From positions 186,001 to 250,000 of the forward strand of contig JAMZAV010001050.1 in assembly GCA_024449915.1 (NCBI GenBank): a stretch of DNA of 64,000 nt. Reading direction: 5' to 3'. Below are positions 21,801-33,800 of the stretch, piece by piece. Under the pieces are notes generated by a model. That model ran no database searches and had not been told where the DNA came from. It worked only from the letters and a program-made list of their open reading frames with translations. The stretch comes from Sweltsa coloradensis. Its lineage: Eukaryota; Arthropoda; Insecta; Plecoptera; Chloroperlidae. Each line of letters opens with the position of its first letter. The stretch's first letter is position 1. A program made the position numbers and the translations under genes.

Positions 21801-24800
21801 ATCTCAGTTGTAATCCATTTCTTTGATTTAACTGGTTTAATAGTATGACATCTGTTAACTGGAAAGGCTTTGTAATAGAGATAAACATATTGTGAATGGA
21901 ATGCATCAAAACACTCATTGACAGTATATATATTTTGAGCAGCAACCCAGAGCTCATCTTGAAGGAGTTCAAGGAATTTTAAAGTATTTCTTTCATTAAA
22001 TTTTCGTTTTAGAGTCCAGCTTGGACCACTCCAGTTTATTGAAGATTCGAATTAAGGAAGAGTGCAAAATGGTCTGATAAACACGAGTCTACTAGTTAAA
22101 GTTTCCCCTTGAAGGTGTCCTAAATTGAACGTGGTGAATATATGTCTATAAGAGTAGAGGTGGTAGAGGTTGTACGTGTTGGAGTGAATACTGACGCTAT
22201 TAGACCAAAGGAGTTTAGAATGTCTTGGTAAAGAAACAGTATTATTTGATGGTTTAAGAAGATCAATATTGAAGTCACCGCAGACCACTTACTCTGCATT
22301 TGGATGAAGTTGGTAACTCGGATAAGAGTTGCTTCTAGATTGTTAATAAATTTATGTGAGATGTTACTAGAGGGTGGTCGATAAACCGAGAGGATGATCA
22401 CTCCTATACTAACTCCTCACCACAGGATTCCAGTACACTCAAACACCTTTTCAATGCAATTATCATGAATGCCTAGAATAAGGATAGTAAGCCATGATTT
22501 TGCAAATATTGCAACCCCGCCAAATAGAGAGCTTCTACAGTAAATCCTGGAAGTACAGTACTGGGGAATGAAAAAGTTTTATGGCTTCCGAGGCAGACAA
22601 ACCAGTGTTCCGAAATACAGAATATGTCTAGCGACAGAATATCAAGGAACACTTCTACTTCATCAACTTTATTTTTTATAGATCGAAAGTTAAGGGACAT
22701 TATGCTAGGGAGTGCCTTTTGTGATGATACATGCTGAGTATTGATTAGGTCAGTTTTGTTAGATCAGTCTTTGTGAATTTAGGATTTGAGATAGAAATGT
22801 GTTGGTCTACGGAGGGAGTTATGGTGGTCTTGAGACCCTTTTGATTAATTGAAAATTTGAGGAAGGTATGTTTTTATTTTTGTTTAGATAATCGGGACGG
22901 AATGGTTCTACGTGGTGGCATTATCTTTTTTTGTTTACGGGAAGTCAAAATAGGAGTAATTGTTGTTTTGGATCTGCCTGAGGATTGTCTACATCCGGCT
23001 GGGCTGATGTGTTTGTCCAGTCTTCAGGCTGAACTGCATTTTCGGTAGATATCTAGGCTGGGAGGGCTGGTCTAAACAGCAGCAGGGTCCTTGGCAACCA
23101 GGGGCTGAGTGTCTAACTGAAGCATCTTTGTAGAGTGGGATGGAAGCTTTAAGACAGATGATTCTGATACCTGGTCCATATCTTGATTTAGTAGCCCGGG
23201 TGTCATAGCAAATAGGACTGGATCAACTGGAGACGTTGTGCCTGCAGCGTTAGGATTGGCTGCAGACATGATGGTAGTCACATCGGGATTGGATAGAAAC
23301 GATGTTGCGATAGGCCAGGTGGGCGACTCTTCTAGGCTTACAGAAGGTTCCTTGGTAGCCATCAGGATTACCGGAGAGATTGGCTTTGCAGGTGGATCGT
23401 GAGCTAGCATCGTTGATGGCAAGTTTTTCAGTGGTTTATTTTTCAGGTGCTGGATTTGCGGGTGGAAGGGCCGCCATGTAACTGTGGTGCAAATTTCCTC
23501 AATCATGTTGTGGATTTTGAGACTGCCTGAGTTGTTAGGTTGTAATCCGTCAATGGAGATGTCGGCGTCAGTTAACCACATGGCTGATTGGACGTATACT
23601 GCTCCAAGTTCTCGGCATGCCCATTTGATAGCCTCGTTGGCGTTGTCAATAATTTGATTTTTTATATCGCTTCTATAGAATAAGCTAATGTATACGATAA
23701 TTGCGTTGGGAAAACGATTTTTGCGTTGTATGTATTAACTGGGACACCTGATCCAATATTCTGTGGTCTCCATCTTATGAAGCAAATTCATACCACAGTG
23801 AAGAATCACTGTCGCAAACTTTTGGATCGGGGACACGGTTGTAGAGGACTTATGAAGTTGGTGAAGTTGAACACCTGCATGAATTTCTTGTGTGTAGTGT
23901 CTATTGGGTTTTGGCTTGAGGAATTGCAACCAGCAAACATGGAATCACTTATCACTATGTTATTGGACTTCTTTAATGAGTTGATGAATGTTGGCTTGGA
24001 CTCATTTGGCCTAAGCACTTTCTGCTTGAGAGTGGTTAAAGTAAGGATGGGTATCGATGTGTTTGGTATTTGTGGGAATGTCCAAAAGGGGTTGAATGGG
24101 TGGTCTAGGCTTTGGAGTTCCTCAAAAGTCATGTCAGGCACCATGGTTGGTTGATGGCCTTGTGATGTTGGCATGATTGTTGTTAATGGGAGGTCATTTG
24201 GCTGGGAGACTTCTTCCAGGTCAGTCTTGGCACCTGGATATGGCATGGAGACTGGTGTAGGATCATCTGGATATGTTCTATTGCTGGAGATGACTCGTAT
24301 TGTGTAAGCTCCGCCGCTGGAATGGACTCTTCTTGGACAGGAGTGGTCACTGGGGGCATAGACCGCGTTGGAGATGTAACAAAGGCCACTGGCGGTAGTG
24401 GGCCAAATAGGTTTCCAACTCTATGATTATAGGGGTTGTGTGCTGCTTCGTGGCATACTCAATAGGCCTGGAGGTGACTGCCTTGAATTTTACTGGTGTG
24501 GCCGTAGTGATACCCTCAGTGTTAGTGCCCAGGCTGGCCTCTGAAACGGAGATGTTGGAACACTGTTCGGGAATGGCTGACCCGGCCGTAGTTTGTGGTG
24601 CCGCTGACATGGTATGTGGGTTACTGTTAGAAATGGCGTCAGCATTCGATGATACATGAGGTGCTTGAATTACTGTGACGTCAGGCGTTGGTACAGGGAG
24701 TTCGAGAGATTGCATACGTGTATATACTAGGATTTGGGTTGTGTTTTTCTTGAAGATGTTTTCAATCATTTTTTTGACTAATGGCCAGTACATTCGATCG

Positions 24801-27800
24801 AGGCCACAGCCTATCCGTGGCATGGCTATAGTCGGAATGTGATAAAAGTTGCAAAACGCTCGCAATTTCCGTAGTGCATTCTGTAGGTCATGCACCTGTG
24901 GTTTGTGGTGAGATTGTACTTTCGTTATCATGTAGAATAACAGTCTCCCTTTGAGTGAAGAGTTGCCACCTCACCAACCCTTTATGCTGGTTTGCGAGTT
25001 CCTCGACTTGGCCGAATCTAGCTTTGATGCTTGCCGCAATCCCCTGTGCATACTTAGATCCGCCGCCACACAGTGGGCAAGAGGGATGGATTTGGGGGTT
25101 CGGAAAATGCTACCCTCCATTCCACTACCGTAGGCCTGCGGCAGGGGGTAGTGCTTTTTGTGGCTGTTGGAGAAATGCCGGTACATGAGTCGGGCCTATG
25201 GCAATAATAGTGGGTGATTCAGGGTTCAAGTTGTTGTGCTGTAGTTGGGGGTGGAGCTGCTGGGAATTGGGGGAGGACTAGGCTCTGGTCGCCAGCTCAA
25301 GGTTGAGCAGATTTCAGAGACCATATGTAAAGCGACTTGTGCCTTGCTTGCTGGGGTGTAGGCCACCCTTCGATAGTTGACTAGGGGAGAAGCCAGGAGT
25401 TCGTCTCGACATAGACAGCTTGCAAGGTGTTACAGCATCTTCTATCTCCTTGTTGATTGCACACTATGTCGTCACACGTCAATGTCAGTACGGAATACAA
25501 TGGATGTATAGACGACAGTAGCTTGGGGGAATTTTTTTTGCAAGATCTTAATGAGATCGTAAATGTCATTATAGAATGCGCGGCATCTTTTCGCATGATG
25601 GTGTTAGTTGCCACAATGTAGAATGATCGTGGCAGCACTCGGGTCTTCTGGTTGGGATTCAAGCTGGGTTCTTAGTTGATAGGGTTGGATTCCAGGGTTG
25701 GTTTCGTATTGGCAGACTTCATTAGGTTTAGGTCTCATGAGACTGCAACCTACACAACATGGAGTCACCATTTACAATGCGCCAACTGAAAATGAATTAG
25801 GAATCATTAATAATAGGCCTACCTAGGGGCCTACCTAGAAGATGAGAAAATTTTAAGTAATTTTTCTCGGCAAACTGTAAACTATATAGGCCTAATTACC
25901 ATGGCATAGGCCTAGCCTACTATTCTGGGGTGCATCCCCTCAAGCAATAGACTAACTGTTCACCCTCCAGAAAAGGGCTGCCCACATCTTGCAGAGGGCT
26001 CTTCAAACTTCAAAGAACTGGGAAGGGAATACCAACTCTTGCCTGTTCCCTGATCAAGCTGTTTCTTTTTTTGTCCGTTTAAATTAAATCCTAATCTCTA
26101 CCCTTTAAGGGGAGGTCTTTGCCATATGCTTGCAATGCTAATTTTGCTAACTTCATGTGCCTTTTTTACCCAAACTATTGGATTAATTTGGCTACAACTT
26201 TGAGGGTGTGTTAGTTAGGGAGCTGTTGTAATGTTTCCAATCAATAAGCAGATTATTGTAAGTGTAAGGGAATATACCACATGTATGTAGCTTATACTAG
26301 GAAGCTTCGCAATCGCTTTTCCAGGCGCGTTGTTGGATGAGTGTAATTTTTTTAAAAAAAGCGTAAAATTGCGATTTTCATGAGAGATAATTTTTCGATC
26401 ACGCTCAAATTTCACACGAATATATTAATTCATAAAATTAAAGTTCTGTGAAAAATCATTACAATCGGATAAAGCATGTCGGTGTTTGTTATAAGTCAAA
26501 GAAATTTAAAAAATCCCCCCCCAAAAAAATGAAAAACTGTGATTATCATGAGAAATAATCTTTCGATTCCACTCAAATTTAACATGAATATATATTAATT
26601 CATAAAATAAAGGTTCTGTAAATCATTACATTCGGATAAAGCATGTAGGCGTTAGGCCTATAAGTCGAAGAATTTTTTTAAAAAATCGTAAAATTGTGAT
26701 TTTAAATAATTTTTCGATTGCGCTCAAAAACGTGGCAGTTCTAAGTTCAGAGATTTCGAAGGTCTCCAGCAAATTTCATCGCAATTGGAGTCTTATCGGT
26801 TTAGCCGGAATCGTGTTTACAAACAGCCAAAAATACAAAAAAAACATTCCGGATTTTTTTCTCCAGTGTAGTGAAATGGAATCTTCGCTACGCTCATCCA
26901 ATCAACGGCAGAATTGTGAGGAGGCTCGTCGAGTGAGCAAGGCCCTGTTTGGCCGAAACAGTTTCGACATTTTCTTGTATTATGTTTATTTTTATTTATT
27001 TGTAGTAGGCCTAGTAGTAGTAAATCTTTATTTAGCAGAGTTGCTATTTTTTTTACAAAGTTACATGTTCACAAATACAATATAATACCGTACATTAAAA
27101 CACATATGTACCTAATCATTAAAAATACATTACATTAAAAATACATTAAAAATACTAACACAAGCCAAATTAATATGTAAATTAATATGTAATTAGATAG
27201 AGCCTACTACTACTGGACAGAGATATAAAATATATAATAGTCCATGTCTTGGCAAAGCAATCAAGACTTGAGTCATCATTTTATAATTACCTAATTACAT
27301 ATGCAATACAGTACATAATAAACAAATAATGTAATAAATAATATAAAATATTTGGCCCTCCTAAACTACACAGTCATAATATGTTAGTATACCTAATACA
27401 TTTTGATACAAATTCAGGAAGTATCCCAAAATGAGCTTTTCTCATATGGTTTAGCACAGAGTTTTCCTGCTTTTATGAGATTACTACATTCCCTTCTAAA
27501 ATGGACAGGATTTTTTTTGCGTATTTCCTCCGGGATTCTGTTAAATATCCTGAGTCCTTTTGTAAATATTGATTTATCTTGCACTTTGTTTATTGATCTT
27601 TGAACATGAATATTAGCGGCTCTGCGTGTGTGATAACTGTGTAGGTTCTTAACCTGTACAAATTTATTTTGAAGGTGTGTAGTAGTAAGTCCTAGATAGG
27701 TTTTTTGTAAAAAAACACAAAGTATTTAGTAGGATTCTGTGTTTTACTTGTAGCCACCCCAGTGCATTGCACATTTTAACTATAGACGTACTTCTTTTTA

Positions 27801-30800
27801 CTCTAAGAATACTTCTCATTGCCTTATTTTGTAATTTTTGTATTTAGTCATAATTTCATTTTGACCAAGTAAAAACAGAATTGAACTACAGTAATCAACA
27901 TGTGGAGATATAATGGCTCTGTATAACATTACTTTAGCATCCAAGGACACATGCCCGTGGATTCTCATGAATAAACCAATTTTTTGCCATCTTTTTAATA
28001 ATTTGGTCACCATGAGGTTTAAAAGTCAGGTTATCAGGTTATTCTTTTACGAGATCCCTGCAGTCACCGACCAGGTAAGCTGTTGGATTCCCTTTCCACA
28101 TCCCTACTTAACATTAACTAGCCGTTTGGCATCTCCTATCTAACCCAAGAACTGATAGACTTGAGTCCAAATTAGTTAAAAACTTCTTCCTATAGCGGGT
28201 ATCGAACCCTTGACCTTCTGTATCAGAAGCAGAGACTTTAACCACATGACTAACGAGTCAATGTTCCGGTTGTATTTTGTTTGTTGTAGAACTTAATTTG
28301 ATATTCTATACCCTAGGCCTATGTATGGAAAGATGAAGGAATAAAGCTTCTTTGATAGAAATACTCAACCTAAAATGCTCATCCATCAACGTACTGAATA
28401 AAAATATGCGAAGTGGGCTATTTATGTGGGCAAGAGTCCTGTTGTCAATGTATAATAAAAAATAACACCCTCTGCTATGCCCTTTTGCTACCACACTTGT
28501 CATTGTATTAAGGTTTCTTCTCTTCTCAAGTTTTTCTTATAGTATAGTAAATTAGTAATAGTGAAATACGGTAGGGTATGTAGCAGGTAGGTCTAATATG
28601 AAAGAACATTTTGTAGGGAGGAGCTCTCATCCCTACATGTAAACAAATGAATATCACCTTTGCTTGTAATTTGTATACTACTGGAATAAAGATTATTACT
28701 ATAAGGCCTACTTTTTTTGTTTAATAAACCGTACCTGGTACATGTATATTGTACCCACTAGGTATTTAGGGCCCTCCTTTGATTTTTATGTTTAATTTTC
28801 AGGAAGTCGATGAATCTTCCGACCCGTTTGCTCAACACTTTTACAATGACATGGATGATGTCTTGTACGAGAGCGTCTCACAGGAGCCGCCTCACGTGGA
28901 AACTTCTCATCAAAACTGGCCAGTTCTTGGACAGATTCTGGTCCAGTTGCCAAAGCTACCAGATCCATCAGAACTGCCAGTAAAAGTACCAGCTGTAAAA
29001 ATGGCCATTGTTGAAGAGAAAAAGTTTGCTGTACGTGGAACTATTCCTACAAGATTAACTTCTCTTGACTGGTCAGAGCTGCATATCAAACCACAGATTA
29101 GTAATAACATATCCAAAGCAAACAGTGGCAATATGCTCTTGAAAGAGAAACAACAGAGCCCCTTGACACCGCTGCAAAGGGAATTGTTGTCCTTGATACG
29201 GAACTATCAAGATGTGTATTTTCCATATCGAACTCTTGCTAATGGAGAAGAAGTTAGATTTATCTACTGCCTTCATGCAATAAATCATGCCTTGAAAACA
29301 AGAAGCAAAATCATTCATCATAATGCAAAGCTTGCCAAGAAAGATGACGTTCCAGAAGAATTTCGGGATCAAGGATTAGTAAGGCCAAAAGTTGTAATTC
29401 TGGTGCCTTTCCGAGAATCAGCTTTGAGGTTGGTAGATCCAACTTATATTTAGTTTGGAGTTAATCTCACTTAAATTATTTACGAATTTAATCTTGCAAG
29501 GAAATTGGTTCTGACTCGTAGGCCTACTGCATATATGTCTACATTTGTAATGGCTCCAGAGTCCAGACGCACCTACTTCATAGACTAACAGTTGCAAAAA
29601 ATGAAGTTAGGGCCTAGAAAAGCTAGATTTACACATCTGCGTAGCCAAGTCCTTAAGGGGCTATTACCCATAAAAATTATTTTCCACCACATAATGTAGC
29701 CTATAGCATCATACTACACTAAAATGACCGTTTAAAAAATTATGTCTCTTTACTGTGATTTTACACCAATTTTTCAATTTTTTTTAATCCAGAAATTTTC
29801 AAAAATTAAATTGGTGTTTTGGGAAATTTCTTAACGGCTTTAACCTCCTTCTTTTTTGTTCCGCATAGATACTAGAGCATCTTACCAATCTAAAATGGCC
29901 CTTTACAACATCCGGTCTTGAAACTATGCACAAATATACACTCAAACACACAAAAATAATAAAATATGCATTCCAAAATCAAACCCCTTCTTGGTAATCA
30001 GCATATTTTGACCAAACCACTTGCCCAAATTACAAAACAAAATATAGAGGATTTACAGAAATAGCTGTCAAATAGGCCCCAATGTCATTGTCAATAATGG
30101 CCACTATTTTTTTGGGTCAAAATCCTCCAAGGTCACAGGGCATAAGGATCGTTCCCATGCTATTTCGGACTTAAGGGAGATTTTTGCCGATGGGACCAAG
30201 CTCGAAAATTGTGGTGGACTCAATATTTTTTTGTTAATTTCTAAATTCATAGCTAGTTTGCCTGAATGAAAAATAATTACATATTGAGTTTAACAGGTGA
30301 ATGGCATACCCCTTTAAACCAAATTTTTGAACAAAACACTACAGACTTATTGAAATCAAAATATTTACCATCCAATGCCTTTTGTCTTTTGGTAGTACTT
30401 TTTGACCTTTTTTTTAAAAGAACCCTGTAAATGTAGGCCTACATTTTATAAGTAGGTAGGAAGTACTAGCTAACCTATTTAATTGTCATTCAAGACTAGC
30501 CGTCAGATGACTAATCTTTGCCGTCAGCACCAGAACTTCAATGAACGTTTATTTCTCGATTTGGTTTGTTGGGAAACACTCTATAAGGTGTAGAATTGAT
30601 AGGTCTACTTTATTAATTTTCTGGATTGTATAAAATATTTTGCACCGTTTTGAGTGAAAATGCCTGCTTCAAGACTCCAGTGCAAAGATAGGGTATAATA
30701 ATATCAGATCTTTATTCCAACATGCGTCGGGTCGGGGGGTGACGAGTCACCATTTTCTCGGAATACGGCTTATCATTGCTAAATTACTTTTTTGTTAGCA

Positions 30801-33800
30801 CTAGAGTAACCGTCAGTCCCCTTCTTTCTTCTTCCACATAATTCATAAATTGTTGACGAATTATCTTGCAAAGCAGCAAACTACAGAGCCTATACAAGAT
30901 TCATCCTAAATTTTAACTGATTACAAAGAATCTTCATTCAGGTTTTTAGTAGGTAATGTTGGTTACTGGTAATTTCAATTTCCTCCATTGTTAAATTGCC
31001 TCCTCTGTAATGTTAACTTCCGTGTGCCGTCCAGAGAAACTCCAGAAAAATACCTAAGTGCAGAGTTAACGTCCACATACTCATTGCCTGAACCGAATTC
31101 AAAGAACTTATCCATAGCATCAAAAGAAATAGACATTCATAATATGAACCTAAGGGAATTCAAAACCGCTTGTATTACATTCTGTGACAACTAAACTCTC
31201 ATGTCCACACTCCACACACACACATATGCACACACGCACACGCACTGATCATGTATTTAACTGTAGGGTATTTTATACTCATTTTATGTAATGTACTCTT
31301 ATCAATTTAATCTATGTGTTATTACTTATTATAAATAGTGTAAGCTTATGTATTATCCTATTTATTATATTTCACTACGTAGCTAATAACGTTGCTTATA
31401 AAGATTTAATAATAAATGTACGTACACACCATAGGTATCCCTATGTAGTGATTATCTTATTACTGGATGGTCAGACTGTTTTCTAAGTGAAATGTTTTTT
31501 ATTTGTAGGGTGGTAAGAATGCTCATAGCTATTCTCTTTAAAGAAGAGAAAGGGAGTGTTATGCACATGAAGAGATTTGTTGAAGAACACAGTGGGGAAG
31601 AGATATCTATGCCGAAGAAGAACCCTCGGCCTGAAGACTATGAAGCGACTTTTGCCGGAAACACCGACGACACGTTTAGAATCGGAATGACGGTTACTAA
31701 GAAGAGTTTGAAGGTTCGTGCATCTCTTGTTGGTGGCGTGTCCACCATGCAAATGACATAGAGGACTGTAATGCGCTGAAATCACTTGCCTACTGTTTTC
31801 TTTGCCTTCATTACCAAGTGCGTAACTTACTCGCACGTTTCTGTAATATTTTGTTAGCACCAGCTTAACTTATTTTACTAACTTACGTTACTGGTACGGT
31901 AGGTCTACCTAACTCATAGTTTTAAGTAGGTCGTAAGTAATTAGACGAGTGAGCGCAGCGAACGTAGTCTTTCCTAACGCTATACTCGATCGGGCCTTGG
32001 CCGTGAGCATTGTCCAATGTATGTATGTCTGTCTGTCCGGGCTCATACGGCCGAACGGCCAAATAGATTGAGCTGAAATTTTAAACACACATCCATGACC
32101 AGGTAACTGAGAACTGCTAACAAAATGAGCAGTATCCATTGCAATTTAAGCTCACAAGAAATAAAATTTGAAAAATTTAAATCTAGATTGCAAATGTTTA
32201 AAATACCCATTAGTAAAATAGAACACAGCCTGTGAAAGTTTGCAATCAGTAGTATCTATGAGATGAACCAAGTCAATGTTTATTTTTTTGTTTTTAATTT
32301 TTGTTATGCATGGCTTCTGTCATTCTGTAAATACGTAATGCTGGCTCTCAACGCTTCCGTTTGCCTAAGCTGTGCATATTAGAACCTTAAGCCAAGAACA
32401 TGGCTCTGTATACTAATCGTTGAGGTAAGGCGAGGAAGAAAGAGACGTATTTTATCTCGCAAACATCAGCTGGTAAGTAAGGAAGTATATTAGTTCCCGA
32501 AACTAGAATGCGAGCTCTGGCAGTCGTCGTCGGGGACCCCCCATATTCTCTGACGACCTTCCCAACGACGACGAAAAGGACAAAACGAACGATGACAAAG
32601 ACGATGACGACTACGACGAGAGAACCCTCCCTTTTCTTTCGCCTTTAAGTCTTTAATTTTTCATACATTCACGCTGGAGGAAGTACCTGTTCTAGGGGTC
32701 ATACACCGGCCGTTCCATTTAGCCTGGGGTGTAGCCTATCTGGTCAACAAGGGTCTGTGACCACAAATGTTTGTGTAAAGATTATACTAGGGAAACACCA
32801 AAGTCGTTGTTAGACGAGTGAGTGAGCCATGTGTTTTCAACATTACTTTTCTTCCCCCTACCTATAGGCCTCCCTAGCCTATCATAGGCTAGAGTGGTGC
32901 ATTATGGCCTTACAGTTGATGTGTTCTTAGCCTATACAAACTAAACTTAAAAACACTATTATTTATACCACAATATAATTATCAAACTTAAATGCAAATG
33001 TTCCCGGGTACTCAACACATGGCTCTCTCACTCGTCTAACAACGACTTTGGCGTTTCCCTAGTAGTATAAACTGTATAGGCCTAATAGAGGTAATGTCAA
33101 TTGATGGCTAATGAAATACAATATTATGGGATAGTAAATATCCAATGAAATAAAAATTTGACAGTGGGTATACACATGGGTAGGCCATACAGTAAAAAAC
33201 TACAATTGATTATCACAGAAAATATAACCAGTTTAACCAAGTTTAACCAGCCACTTCTCTTAAGAGTATAAAACTGTCAATGTAATAGGGATGACATCCG
33301 GTACCGTACCGGTACAGTCAGTCTAAATAGCACGATTTTGTATAGTGGACATAATTTGTCTAGATCTAACTATGAAAACCCAAAATCGTTGTTAGACGAG
33401 TGAGCGAGTCATGTGTTGAGTAGGGCCTACCCGGTTACATTCAATTTCCTCCCCCTACATAAGACTAGATCTAGCATGGGTCTTTCCTCCCTAACCTATC
33501 ATAGGCTAGAGTGGCGCAATATGATCTTACAGTTGACGCACACTTAGGGCCTATTCCAACCAAACTCAAAATCCTAACATCAATCAACTTAAATGCAAGT
33601 GTTCCCGGGTACTCAATTCATGACTCGCTCACTCGTCTTACAACGACTTTGTTGTTTTCCTAGTCCAGTTGGTTAAGGCGCCTCTTTACTCGGGATGTTG
33701 GAGATCCGGGTTAAAAAAACAGTTGGAATAGATTTTTTCTTGATTATTTTATTATTTCTGGAAAATTATAGAACATGTTTTGAAAATATGATTATTGCAA

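Larger units (their letters stand above)
19606..25735 (-). mobile_element. Large CR1/L2-like LINE with macrodomain and SGNH modules in its ORF1 region
   Basis: On the minus strand, from about 25735 down: an SGNH-like module, a TARG1-type macrodomain, a Pro/Thr-rich linker, a second SGNH-like module, an APE endonuclease (22700-22052), an RT ORF (21462-19828), and a 3' end in short (TTTCA)n units at 19611-19630 as written on plus. The simple-repeat 3' end and an esterase in ORF1 are known from CR1/L2-type LINEs. Every domain but the RT is broken by frameshifts or stops. The 5' boundary is estimated. Located in UTP25 intron 1, antisense to UTP25. Confidence 0.8.
19025..25889. repeat. Inverted repeat pair flanking the LINE in UTP25 intron 1
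   Basis: 19025-19121 and 25778-25889 are inverted copies of one sequence of about 100 bp. One reads TATATAGTTTGCCGAG...CAGTTGGCGC, the other GCGCCAACTG...CTCGGCAAACTGTAAACTATATA. They differ by small indels. The large minus-strand LINE lies entirely between them. Confidence 0.75.

Noticed and set aside
26696..27085. 129-codon plus ORF near 26.7-27.1 kb
   Set aside because: It begins in the diverged tandem repeat and ends in AT-rich sequence; no family resemblance.
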